Assembly (NCBI GenBank): GCA_014529385.2
Contig: CM043944.1
Coordinates: 52,075,268 to 52,139,267, forward strand
Source of the DNA: Adiantum capillus-veneris
Taxonomy: Eukaryota; Streptophyta; Polypodiopsida; Polypodiales; Pteridaceae
Reading direction: 5' to 3'
Length of the DNA: 64,000 bases
The notes beneath the pieces are model-generated. The model made no database searches, was not told the DNA's origin, and saw only the letters and a program-made list of their open reading frames with translations. A program made the position numbers and the translations under genes. This document shows, in pieces, positions 33,441-44,598 of the stretch. Every line of letters begins with the position of its first letter. The stretch's first letter is position 1.

Positions 33441-33699
33441 TACCACTCAAGCCATAGTCCCTCAGATATTGCCCAAGGAAATAAAACCCAAGACATTGCA
33501 TGTCCAGGAGGTTGAACCATACATCCCCATAGCCCAACTCTCTAGAGCTTCAACTGATGTAGTTGAAAGAAAGCTTGAGACACACAAGAACCATCCTAAT
33601 ATAACAGAGAAAACATACAGTGGGTCCCTAAAACCTCTGTAGTGAGCATGGTTTGATGCAAAAAAACGGAAACCTAGTAAGAACCGTACCACTCACTCA

Positions 33700-34170
33700 A
33701 GAAATGTAAAGAAACGCTGCGTTGGATTCCTAAAGACTATTGGAAGCCCAAGGATACTATGAAGGAAATGATCAAATCTGGGTGCCCAAACGTAAAGTAT
33801 ACTCTACCTGTCACCTGGCCCATGTAAACCCAATCCTGTGGCTCCAAAACAAATTGAAAATCGCGGGAAAGGGAAAAAATCATGGAATGTTACACACACC
33901 GTTCTAGAGCTAGTTTGGGTACCAAAGAAAGAACGATTTGTTCCACCTAGCTCAGGAACAGGGAAATCAAATGAAGCTTCTTGCTCTTCATGTAGTCCCT
34001 ATATGCAAATAGAAGCTTCGACACAACCTCCACCTAACACTGTACATATCCATCCAAGCACGAAAGAGTTTGCACCTTCCAGGGTAAGTTCACCACCTAC
34101 AACAACGTTGCAAATAAAATCCTGGGAGAGTACCTTACCACCTTACAACTTGACGAGGCACCTAGGGTAA
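33700..34170 (+). pseudogene. G3 Pol tail with W-[IV]-P-K motifs
   Basis: Three short motifs, LRWIPKDYW (Trp at 33723), DQIWVPKRK (33779) and LVWVPKKER (33916), sit in three different frames, as expected of a decayed repeat-containing tail. A Ser/Pro/Thr-rich stretch follows. The same motif is repeated in G4 at 56497-56793. Function unknown. Confidence 0.6.
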
Positions 34171-34262
34171 TAGAAAATACTGGAAAAATCCTCACCTATT
34201 ACCAACTGGAACAATTGGTTTCAAAGGGTGACAAGCTCATTTCAAACGGTATGATCTACCCA

Positions 34263-34273
34263 AGGAAGGGGGG
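34263..34273 (+). other. G3 internal polypurine tract, exact copy of the 3' PPT
   Basis: AGGAAGGGGGG here is identical to the terminal PPT at 36311-36321, and both are followed after two bases by TGTT. It lies right after the Pol tail. It may act as a second plus-strand primer or mark an old LTR junction. Confidence 0.7.
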
Positions 34274-34353
34274 AATGTTTGTGGACATCCATCATTCACT
34301 TGCTTCCCTCTCAACCTTTTTCCCTGACCTCTCAATTCTAATCTTAGGGAATG

Positions 34354-34363
34354 TATATATATA
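34354..34363 (+). promoter_or_regulatory. Candidate internal TATA box upstream of the G3 3' ORF
   Basis: TATATATATA, followed by a purine-rich untranslated stretch, lies 173 bases before the ATG at 34536. It could drive a separate transcript, or be the core promoter of an older LTR starting at 34276. Confidence 0.35.
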
Positions 34364-34535
34364 GCCTTATACTCACAAAAAAACAAAAATAGTAAAGAGC
34401 AAGAGCGCCTAGCAATGAGAGAGCACCCTATCAGATCTTACATATAAGTCCAAATTCACCGTGTCAATTCAAGCAACACACAAAAATAACTCTTATGTTT
34501 TAATGGCCTAACCAAATCTATCTGTCTTGTCAGAA

Positions 34536-34829
34536 ATGGCTACTTCACCAGAGGCATGCACTTCTATTTTTGATGAAAGGTACCCCTTGTCTTTTCAACA
34601 AGTGTTCTACGTATGCTACCCTATACTTTCTTGCGAATGGGATTTGATAGAGAGCCTTGCATGTGAGAGAAATTTTGAGGAGTTAGAATGGCTGATACGT
34701 CTATGGCTAACTAGTGATCCCTACCCAGTAGCGAATGTGTCTCCAATGGCACATGCTTATTCTTTTGCACAAGATGAGTATCCACGCATCACGAGGTTCT
34801 TGATTAGCATGCTTGCACACAGAGGATGA
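34536..34829 (+). CDS. G3 3' ORF, 97 codons, unrecognised
   Basis: ATG 34536 (MATSPEACTSIFDERY) opens an acidic, aromatic-rich frame with several Trp, Cys and Leu (EWDLIESLACERNFEELEW). No signal peptide, membrane span or known motif is seen. It occupies the position of the env-like or extra ORF of Athila/Tat elements. It ends just before a frame containing EEELIE-type acidic residues, so it may be the start of a longer broken ORF. Confidence 0.4.
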   Translation: MATSPEACTSIFDERYPLSFQQVFYVCYPILSCEWDLIESLACERNFEELEWLIRLWLTSDPYPVANVSPMAHAYSFAQDEYPRITRFLISMLAHRG

Positions 34830-36310
34830 TGAAGAGGAACTAATAGAGACCGAGGAAGACTATGGCTCACGGACAACGATTTTTATTATCTAGATGATGA
34901 GGATAGAGGCCTAGCCTTAGGGTGGCCACCCGGTTTATATAATATCCTCTTTCCTTGATTCTAAAAGGGGTGACAGATAGGTAGGTTAGGGTCTAGATTG
35001 TGTTTTGAGTTTGTTTTTTAGGAGTTTTAATTTTTCCCACTGATGTGCCTCCTGGAGGTATTCCTTTTGTTTCCTAGTGTGTACAGGAGGTGTTGCTATT
35101 GATAGGATTTGGACCTTCATGGAACCTTTCTCTCGTTCACACTTCAAATCAAGCGCGACCATCAACACAAACAGGTGTTTCTTGTCCATTAGCATTGCCC
35201 TTATCTTTTTTGCATCCATGTTTGTCTGCTTTGATTGTGATTGGTAGCATACTATTCAGCGCATTGGCTTAGTATCCAACATTTAATTCAATGCAATCTT
35301 TTGTCATAATCACTTGTTTAGGGTAAAAATCAAGCAGTCCGACTAAGCTAGTTTGACCAAGTAGGTATTAGAGATCTTCTCTTAATACCATGGGGAATGC
35401 CTTCCTAATAATCAATGGTTACTTAGGTTCTTAACTCCGATTTAGGCAGCATTGTATGAAATGTACTAGGGCTTTCTAGTGGCTTAACCCTATTGACCTT
35501 TAGCTTAAGTATTATAAAGGGAGTTTACTAATGTGATGAGCCTGGGGAGGGTAACAGTGTTATATGACCACCCCAAAGTTACAAAATTAAAATGTTGAAA
35601 ATGAACAAACAAAAAATCAAAGTGCCACAATGTAAAATTTTAAGCTGGAAGAGAAATCTCAGCTTGATTTGGTAACTTCACTCACATGTATCGCCTATGG
35701 TACTAGAGCCCTAGAGGTTCCCAGTGTGGGCGCTTTCCCTTGAGAAGCATAAAAACCCAAGGCATACAAAATAAGCACACACATCATAATTGAATCAATG
35801 TGAAAAGACTTTGGGGGTCAAAGAAAAAGTAATCAGTCAGGTGATGATTTCATGAGAAATTCCTTTTATGGTAGCTTAACTACAAGGTTTTTCTAGATAT
35901 AGCCTCTAGTCAGCCCTTGAACATGAATACTTGCTCTCGCGATTAAACAACTTAATTGACCACAGAAAATTAAGAAGCTTACCCATGGTATTAATATTCG
36001 ATCTCTAGTGCTTTTCGACCGTCAAATTAGCGACCCCAGACTTGTTTAATTTTCTACCTTTACAATCTGTTTATGCATTTGATTACATTGCAATTTAATG
36101 TTCATTGCTAACAAATTGTTTGAAATTCTTTGACTAATCAATTTGTCTACCTAAAACTCTGCATATGCTTTTTAAGAGAATGCAATTACTGTGCCATGTT
36201 GTTTGATTTTGCAGTGATTGAAGAAGGCTAAGGACATTCATCTCAAATGCTCTTCCACCCCTCGACGACCCAGCTTCAACTCAATAGCTTCCGAGGACGG
36301 AATCTACATC
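34830..36310. other. G3 3' untranslated region
   Basis: About 1.5 kb of AT-rich DNA without a convincing reading frame or tandem repeat. Such long gaps before the 3' LTR are usual in Athila/Tat elements. Confidence 0.6.
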
Positions 36311-36321
36311 AGGAAGGGGGG
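36311..36321 (+). other. G3 terminal polypurine tract
   Basis: AGGAAGGGGGG followed by CA and the LTR start TGTTAACC at 36324. Confidence 0.92.
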
Positions 36322-36323
36322 CA

Positions 36324-36902
36324 TGTTAACCCTCACGGCTCACGGACACCCATCACCTACGACGGACGTGTATTATGTATGATTTAGAGTCAGGTACCGG
36401 GCTTGTCGGTCCAATAGGGAAGGTAGAGTGATCGTCGATGAGAGGCGCACCTTAACTTGGACATTCAAGGATTAGTTGGTAAGCATGGGCGCCCAATTGT
36501 GAATGGGGTGAGCTCTTATAAAAGCCAACTAAACCTAATTTTTACTCATTCTCTCATTTGTGCAATTGAAGAGTGCTCTTGCTCCATCTCCATCTTCTTC
36601 TTCTTCACCTCCTTGTGTGGTGTGTGTGTGTGAGTGTGAGAGAGAGAGAGGGAGAGAGTGTGTGCGATCGAGACATTACGAAGGCACGACGGCGGCGAAG
36701 TGGTTGAGCGCGGCACGACTGCAGCTTCTTCTTCATCGCGGCGAGGAATCCACCACGAAGGCGAGCGTAGAGCGGTGAGTGACACACCCTTTGTTTTCTT
36801 GAGCTTGCTAGTTTAGGCTTGTTGTGTGCTTGGAGCCGTTTGTGGCTCGCATACGGTGTATTGGCAAGTCCCTTGCTTCGACAGTGCGGCAAGGAGCGCA
36901 CA
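36324..36902 (+). repeat. G3 3' LTR
   Basis: 579 bp with the same ends as the 5' LTR. Differences are single-base changes and one-base indels plus a shortened GT/GA tract, which suggests moderate age. Confidence 0.97.
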
Positions 36903-36907
36903 CACGA
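36903..36907 (+). repeat. Target-site duplication of G3, right copy
   Basis: CACGA, identical to 24068-24072. Confidence 0.95.
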
Positions 36908-37491
36908 GAAGTCCACAAAAGATCTTTTATGTTTCTATCTTCCCAACAATAGACTCCGATCCTAGGATTATCCGTACTAAGCCGTTTCAAAGGCTTCAAG
37001 TCTACTTGATCGTATCCCTCGAATTCCAAGGTTGGTGGTACTTCTTTTGCTGACATATCTGGGATTATAGTATTTACTTCTAATCTCCATTTGTCTATCA
37101 TATCCGGGTTTTCGACTTGTACATATTGAGTTCCGTTTCGATCCATGTACATTTTTCCTTGTTTGTTTGCCCTAACCTCTTCTTCGAACTCAATACCATG
37201 ATCATCAATCCGACTAGCATACTCTTCGTTAGGATCCAAGTAAATGTAAGCTCCATGACAATTAGTCTTGTAAAAAGAGAGTATATGCTTATAGCACATT
37301 GTCGTTCCGGTTTCAGAGTGAGTCGAGTAAGAAGACATTTCAGATGTTGAATTTGAAAAAGTGTCCGAGACTTCTTCAGGAATTGTGTGCAAGGAATTGC
37401 CTTGATTCACGCTTTCTTCAGTGGATACTCTACTGGTGTTTTCTCCAAATAGGCCTTGATTTCCTATTACACGACCGGATCTAAGGTTCAT
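36908..37491 (-). pseudogene. G2 Gag N-terminal region
   Basis: On the minus strand ATG 37491 begins MNLRSGR, the same start as G4 Gag (MNLRSGRN at 47423). Ser/Thr-rich sequence follows, then a conserved domain of unknown function (YVQVENPDMIDKWRLE, matching the MYLVVLNPNIVDKWGL region of G4). The frame reaches the G3 TSD and its continuation lies at 24072. The domain is shared by G2 and G4 but not by G3. Confidence 0.85.
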
Positions 37492-38099
37492 ATAGACGTA
37501 TGAAGCCCTGGATAGAGTACTCACCTAGGATTGACTTGTCATCAATGTCCACTTGATTCAATTGCAACTTTCTATCAAGCCATTGATTCCTCGTCTGCTA
37601 CCTGATTCGTGTACAAAATTTATCAAATTAGTTATTTTTCTATAAGGCTAGTAGAGCTCTTGAGAACTCCAGTGATTGGTCTCTGTATTTCACTTCAATT
37701 CGTGCTATGGAAGTCAAAATTTTGACTTTCAGATTTAGCTTAGCAAAATCAAAGGTCTAATCTGCAATCTGTAAACTGAGTGTATTTGTACCAATTTTGA
37801 TCCGATTGAACCCAAAATTTCCCTGTGGCCTTATATTATGCTGGTCTAACACGGGGATGGTTAAGGAGCGAGCTCAGCAAAGCGAGCTTTGGAGTGAGCT
37901 TTTTTTTTTTTTCATCCAACCACCACTACCTCCCATTGCTACCCCTTAGCAACCATCACCACCCACCACCCTAGCCCACCACTGGTGGTTAGTGGTGCTA
38001 ACTTACTACCACCATGTGCTGCCCCTACTCCTACCACCACCACCAATTGCCGCTTTTCTCTCTAGTGGAGTAGCCAAGGAACTCCTCTTTCTCTCTCTC
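37492..38099. other. G2 leader remnant and low-complexity DNA up to C2
   Basis: To about 37855 the minus strand resembles an Athila leader without ORF. I see no PBS or LTR, so the G2 5' end is lost. Then come a poly-T run (37900-37913), CCACC-rich low complexity (37917-38050) and a CT tract that served as the C2 target. Confidence 0.55.
38095..38099 (+). repeat. Target-site duplication of C2, left copy
   Basis: CTCTC, repeated at 43236-43240. It lies in a CT microsatellite, so the match is less informative than usual, but the LTR edges agree. Confidence 0.8.
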
Positions 38100-38324
38100 T
38101 GTTACCATATACATGTGGTAGTGATGTGTGTGAACACACTAGGACTGCCGGGGCATTTTTTCCCTCTTTAGGAGGTTTTTTCCCCCGTGCATTGTATATA
38201 CGCCCATCACTCTAGGGCTATCTATCTTTCCATTGCACACTAAGTAACACTCTCTATTGTGTGCCTTGAGCTTCCTTCGTCTTCTCCAAGCTGTGTGTGT
38301 TTCTCTGCAACCCTAATTCCAACA
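38100..38324 (+). repeat. C2 5' LTR
   Basis: TGTTACCATATACATG...ATTCCAACA, 225 bp, with a TGTATATACG TATA-like box near 38194. Confidence 0.98.
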
Positions 38325-38326
38325 AT

Positions 38327-38338
38327 AGGTATCAGAGC
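38327..38338 (+). other. C2 primer-binding site, initiator tRNA-Met, one mismatch
   Basis: AGGTATCAGAGC, where C1 has TGGTATCAGAGC. The changed base would pair with the terminal A of the tRNA and so could weaken priming. Confidence 0.9.
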
Positions 38339-38645
38339 AGGTCACATCCTCCCGGGCTTAGTCGCCAGCTGCTCCAGCACACGCCTGCTCACTTTCTCCG
38401 ATTTCAGTGAGCTTTGGCGAGCGTTCGCAGGTCGACAAATATTTTGGGCTCATTTCGGCCTCCATTTCCACTACACGCAGTACTGCACAGGCTATTTCAT
38501 CATTTTGTGCAGATTTTCTGTCAGTGCCGTTTTCTGCATAACAGATGCCTTATAGTCTTCTACGGTTTGTGCTATATAGCACAAGTTGTTCCCGCTCCAT
38601 TTCTCCTATTTTCGGGCAGTTTTCACATCAGGTGCAGCATTTACC

Positions 38646-41600
38646 ATGGCTGACAACAACAACACAGATGTGTTCAAGATATTTGCTGCTGAGGACAGGT
38701 TGGATGGGGACAACTACCCTATGTGGGCTTATATGATGCAACATGTTCTTGTGTCAAAAGGTGTCTGGAACATTGTGCAGGGCATTGATGTACGTCCTGG
38801 TTCTGAAGATGTAGGCGATGTTGAGGATGTTGCAGGTCTTGCTGCAAGGATTGCAGCTGTTAGAGTTGTTTTGCCTACGGCAGAATAAGCTCGTTGGGAT
38901 GTTAAGGATACGCAGGCTCATGCATTGATTGCGTTGTCTGTGAAGCGCACCATTATTCCTCACATCCATTCAGCAAAATTTGCAAAACAGGCTTGGGATA
39001 TTCTAGTAGGTCTTTATGCAAGCCGCAATGAAGCTAAAATTGCTTTGCTGCGTAAAGAGCTAGAGTCGAAGATTATGCATGAGGAAGATGATATGGACAC
39101 TTTCCTTGCTAGTGTCAAGGATATCAATGAGCAACTCATTTCTGTAGGTGAAGTCATTTCGCACAGTTCCCTTGTGCAGACTGTTCTTGATGCCTTACCA
39201 GATTCCTACCAGACTTTTGCTAGTACTTGGAGACTAATGACCCAAGGAAATCCTGAAGTTGTCAAGTTTGATGCATTATGCACATTGCTGTTGCAAGAGT
39301 CACTTTCTAGAAAAAACAGGACTAGGCAGCGTGCAGTTGAACATGCTTTTATTGCTTCTCAAAGAAAGGGTGGTAACAGTAATGCAGCCACTTCTTATGG
39401 TTCTGCTGCGAGTGGCAAAAATTCTGTTCCTAATGCTTCTGCTGGCAGCACTTCGTCTGGCAATTCTGGTGATAAGGGCAAAAAGAAGATGCGTTGCCAT
39501 TATTGGAAAGCCAATGATCACTTGATCAAGTCGTGTCCTAAGTTGAAGGCCAAAGAGGCTAAGAAGAAAGAGGGTGGTTCCACTGCAAATGTTGGTTCCA
39601 CTACAAATGCAGCCATTGTTGAGTCTTTTGTAAAAGGAGATTGTGATGCTGATGTTGATGCAGAATGGGCTTTTAGCACAGAGTGCACTTACAATCCTGC
39701 TGTCCATGATGCATGCTTGTCAGTTGCTGCAGATTCACATGTGTGGTATTTCGACAGTGGTGCTACAAAGCACATTACCTCACATCGTGAATTGTTTACC
39801 TCTCTCGAGTCTGTCCCTCATGGGAATTCAGTCACTTGTGCCAACAACGCCTCTTATCCAGTTCAGGGAGTTGGAAAGATTGTGCTCACTGCTGCTAATG
39901 GCAGTTCCTTCACACTTGTTGATGCACTTTATGTACCTGGGATCAAGAAGAATCTCTTGTCTGTATCCGCACTTGCTAGACTTGGACTTGTAGTCAAATT
40001 TGTGGATGACAGATGTACAGTTCATGATCTCAGTTTTGGTGATGAAATTGTTGCATCTGGGCTTTTGTGCCGTGGGCTGTATAAGCTCACTTTGTATGAC
40101 AAGTGTGGACAAAATTTTGCAAATGCTGTTGCAGATTCAAGGGCTATTTCAGATGCAAAACTTTGGCATGCACGTTTTGGTCATCTGAATTTTTCCAGTT
40201 TGCTGCGTTTGTAGAAATCTGATATGGTTGCTTCTTTGCCGCCTCTTGAAGCACCTGTCAAACATGTTTGTGAAGGCTGTATTTTGGGTAAGATGCAGCG
40301 TTCTAAGTTTCCAAAGGATGGTTCAGTTAGGGCCACATGCAGGTTGCAGCTTGTGCATAGTGATGTTTGTGGGCCCATGCAAACTCCGTCCTTGGGCAAT
40401 TACCTGTACTTCGTGACTTTCATTGATGATTACTCCAGGCATGCATGGGTATTTCCGCTTAAAGCAAAGTCCGAAGTTTTTATGTGCTTCAAACAATTTT
40501 TGGCTATGGCTGAAAATGTCTCAAAATGTACTATGGGCACCCTTCGTTCCGATCGAGGGAAGGAGTATATGTCTCATGAATTTAATGCATTTCTGGCTAG
40601 TCGTGGGATAAAACACCAGTGTACAATGCCTTATACACCTCAGCAAAATGGTGTTGCTGAGAGGAAAAACAGGTCACTAACGGAAATGGCACGATGTATG
40701 GTCAAAAGTCAAGCTTTGCCGCATTCTTTTTGGCTTGAGGCCATCATGTGTGCTACTTATGTACTTAACAGGTGTCCTACGAAAGCTTTGCAGTCTATTA
40801 CTCCATATGAAGCATGGCATGATAGAAAGCCTTCTATTGAGCACATGCGTATTTTTGGCTGTTTGGCATATGCTTTGGTGCCACAAGTGCAGCGCAGAAA
40901 ATTGGATGATAAGGCTGTCAAATGTATTTTTGTTGGTTATAGTGCTGAAAGAAAAGGTTACAGGTTGTATCATCCACAAACAAAACGTATTCTGGTTTCA
41001 CGGGATGTAGTGTTTGTGGAAGATTCTGTTCAGCCCTTGCTGTCATGTACTAGAGACAGTAATGTAAGCTCACAGGACATTTATGACACTTTGTTGCCTC
41101 TTTTCAGTGGTGGAAATACGAATGTAAGTTCCAATGAGGCAAATGTACAGCCTATGGGGGTTTCTGAAAATGTTTTAGAACAGCCTATTACTGATGCAGA
41201 TGTACATGATGTACTTGATGAGGAAAGGGCTGAAAATGAGCAGGCTAGAGGTATGCCAAAATGGCTGGTGCACACTTTGCGTGACAGTAAATTGGATGCA
41301 CCTTTATCTAGTCGTACTCGTTCAGGCTCTCGCCATGCATCTTATGCATCAGATTGTTATGCTTTGGCTGTGTCTAGTTTACATGATGTTGAGGAGCCTC
41401 TGTCTTTTGATGAAGCACAGAATTCAGAAAATTGGATTGCTGCCATGAAATCAGAATATGATGCACTTATAGAGAATGACACATGGACTTTATGTGACTT
41501 GCCTCCTGGCAAAAAGGCCATTGGTACGAAGTGGGTTTACAAGTTGAAACGCAAGCCGGATGGTGAGATCGATCGCCATAAGGCTCGACTTGTTGCAAAG

Positions 41601-42935
41601 GGTTATGCACAACAAAAAGGCATAGATTATGAAGAGACTTTTGCTCCCACTTGTCGTATGACTACTGTGCGTTTTCTATGTGCATTGGTAGCTCATTTTG
41701 GTTGGGATGTACATCAATCAGACATTGTTACTACTTTCTTGAATGGTGACATATTTGAGGAAGTTTATGTAACGCAGCCTCGCGGTTTTTCATAAAAGGA
41801 CAAGAGGACAAAGTGTGCAAATGTAAGAAGGCTTTGTATGGGTTGAAGCAATCTCCTCGTGCTTGGTATGAGAAAGCTGACACTCATTTGGTTAAACGAG
41901 GCTTTCGTAACAGTCCAACAGAAAGCACATTGTATGTAAAGCGTGAGGATGATGTATTTCTCATTGTGGTTCTTTATGTTGATGATTTGCTGATCACTGG
42001 ACCAAATGAGAGACATATTGCTGAATTTAAGGCTGATTTGAATGCTACTTTCAAGATGAAAGATTTGGGGCTGTTGCATCATTACTTGGGTATACAGTTT
42101 AAGCAGTGTGATGGTGGTATTGCCTTGTGTCAGAAAAGTTACATAGAGACATTGCTATGTAAGTTTGGACTTGAGGATTGCAAACCTATTGCCACTCCCA
42201 TGGAAACAGGTTTGAAGTTGAGTCTACATGATGCTGGCAATCCTGCTGATGTCACTCTCTACCAAACTGCTGTTGGCTGCCTCATTTATGTATGCAACAC
42301 GAGGCCAGATATTCAGTTTGCAGTCTCGCAGGTCAGCAGATTTATGCATAGCCCGGGGTCTAAGCATTGGCAGGCTGTCAAGAGGATTTTCCGCTACCTT
42401 AGTGGCACCTTACATCTTGGCTTGTTTTATCCCAAGGGGGGATCATTGCTTGCCGCCAGACTTACATGCTTTTTTGGACTCAGATTGGGCTGGTTGTTTT
42501 GACACGCGAGTGTCCACCAGTGGTTTTTGTTTCATGCTTGGCAGTTCATGTATATCATGGTTGAGCAAGAAGCAACCTACTGTGGCCACTTTGAGTTGTG
42601 AGGCTGAGTACAGGGCAGTCTTCACAGCTACGATTGAGTGTGTATGGCTCAGACGCCTTATGGCTGACTTGGGTGTTGGACAGGACACTGCCAACACTAT
42701 CTACATTGACAGTCAGAGCGCATTGGCAGTTGCGAGGAACCCAGTTTTTCATGCTCGCACAAAGCACATTGAGGTGCATTACCACTATGTCAGGGAGAGG
42801 CTCTCAGCAGGAGAGATCAGCTTGGCTTATGTGCCAACACAGGACAACCTTGTAGATCTTTTCACAAAGGCATTGTCTCGTGAGAAGCTTGAAGCTTTCC
42901 GCAAAGCTTTGGGCTTACTCCCCTTTGTGGACTGA
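38646..42935 (+). pseudogene. C2 Copia gag-pol polyprotein with four lesions
   Basis: ATG 38646 (MADNNNTD). Gag UBN2-like domain; zinc knuckle with Trp codon TGG at 39504 where C1 has the second Cys; protease D-S-G at 39753; integrase HHCC and D,D,E (second Asp 40551, then GVAERKNR); RT with YVDD (about 41990); RNase H with SCEAEYRAV and DSQSALAVAR. Lesions are TAA 38886, TAG 40212 (shared with C1), loss of one base near 41790, and four extra bases near 42450. The frame ends FVD and TGA, as in C1. Catalytic acids are otherwise kept, in contrast to C1. Confidence 0.96.
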
Positions 42936-43000
42936 TCCTGTCCTCAGGGCATGGCACTTCCCTTTACTCATGTGCCAGCTCTCGTTCACCGCATCACTCC

Positions 43001-43008
43001 AGGGGGGA
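43001..43008 (+). other. C2 polypurine tract
   Basis: AGGGGGGA, two bases before the 3' LTR. Confidence 0.92.
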
Positions 43009-43010
43009 TT

Positions 43011-43233
43011 TGTTACCATATACATGTGGTAGTGATGTGTGTGAACACACTAGGACCGCCGGGGCATTTTTTCCCTCTTTAGGAGGTTTTTTCCCCCGTG
43101 CATTGTATATACGCCCATCACTCTAGGGCTATCTATCTTTCCATTGCACACTAAGTAACACTCTCTATTGTGTGCCTTGAGCTTCCTTCGTCTTCTCCAA
43201 GCTGTGTGTGTTTCTCTGCAACCCTAATTCCAA

Positions 43234-43235
<2 letters not shown>
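43011..43235 (+). repeat. C2 3' LTR
   Basis: 225 bp, one difference from the 5' LTR by eye, followed by CTCTC. Confidence 0.98.
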
Positions 43236-44116
<881 letters not shown>

Positions 44117-44188
<72 letters not shown>

Positions 44189-44526
44189 GGGGGGGGGGGG
44201 AGGGGAGGGGAGGGGAGGAGAGAGACTATTGGAGGGGGGGAGTGGAGTGTAGTTTTTTTTGTTCAAAAAAAAGGAAAGAAAGGGAGAGAGAGGAGTGCTT
44301 AGGCCCCAAAAAAAAAATAAAAAAAAACCATGCAAAGCAATAGCTAGGTCACTATTGCTTTGCATGGTTTTTTAAAAATTCTATTTGGGGGACCTAAGCA
44401 CTCCTCTCTCCCTTTCTTTCCCTTAAAAAAAATAAATAAAAAAAAACTACACTCCACTCTCCCCTCTCACAATCCCCCCCCCCCCGTGTGCCCAAACCTT
44501 CCCTTCCCTTGCGGACCCCTCTCCCC

Positions 44527-44566
<40 letters not shown>
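44117..44566. repeat. Foldback element or long hairpin with GA/CT arms
   Basis: Arms 44240-44343 and 44352-44459 are inverted copies with small indels, separated by an 8-base loop (CTAGGTCA). The innermost 17 bp pair perfectly (ACCATGCAAAGCAATAG). Outside them a GA tract (44117-44186) faces a CT tract (44529-44566), and a G run (44188-44200) faces a C run (44474-44485), lengthening the potential stem to about 450 bp. No TSD or transposase is seen. It could be a MITE-like element or the product of a template switch. Confidence 0.85.
44188..44222 (+). repeat. G-quadruplex-prone G tract
   Basis: Thirteen G, then three AGGGG units and AGGAG. Four or more G runs of at least three with one-base loops fit the quadruplex rule. 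Confidence 0.75.
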
Positions 44567-44570
<4 letters not shown>

Positions 44571-44598
44571 ATACTCTCTTGCGGCTCCATCACTGGCA

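Larger units (their letters stand above)
24073..36902 (+). mobile_element. G3: complete-ended Athila-like Gypsy element, 12.8 kb, in G2 gag
   Basis: LTRs, TSD, tRNA-Asp-type PBS and PPT are all present. The internal order is T-rich leader, long gag with four zinc knuckles, PR1, RT, RNase H, integrase, PR2, W-[IV]-P-K tail, internal PPT, an unknown short ORF and about 1.5 kb of non-coding DNA. LTRs differ by a dozen or so small changes by eye. The pol region is much more damaged than gag, with over ten frame breaks, which suggests mobilisation in trans or uneven decay. It lacks the duplicated zinc module of G2 and G4. Confidence 0.95.
10675..37855 (-). mobile_element. G2: old Athila-like Gypsy element, interrupted by C1 and G3
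   Basis: Read on the minus strand, the pieces run gag N-terminus (37491-36908), gag remainder (24072-21592), PR1, RT, RNase H, duplicated zinc module, integrase, GPY/F (to 16792) and PR2 with tail (11660-10675). The order and sequence parallel G4. The two gaps coincide exactly with insertions G3 and C1. Many stops and frameshifts mark it as old. No LTR is seen at either end: the 5' side fades in leader-like DNA near 37855 and the 3' side is cut near 10675, so the outer limits are estimates. Confidence 0.88.
38100..43235 (+). mobile_element. C2: full-length, very recent Ty1/Copia element
   Basis: 5,136 bp with two 225-bp LTRs that differ at one base (T 38146, C 43057), PBS, one gag-pol frame, PPT and target duplication in a CT tract. 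Despite its youth the polyprotein holds two stops and two frame changes, so it probably moved using proteins from another copy. It belongs to the same family as C1, which is older. Confidence 0.98.

Noticed and set aside
35580-36300. Possible tRNA or structural RNA in the G3 3' region
   Set aside because: No cloverleaf or conserved box A and B could be found by eye.
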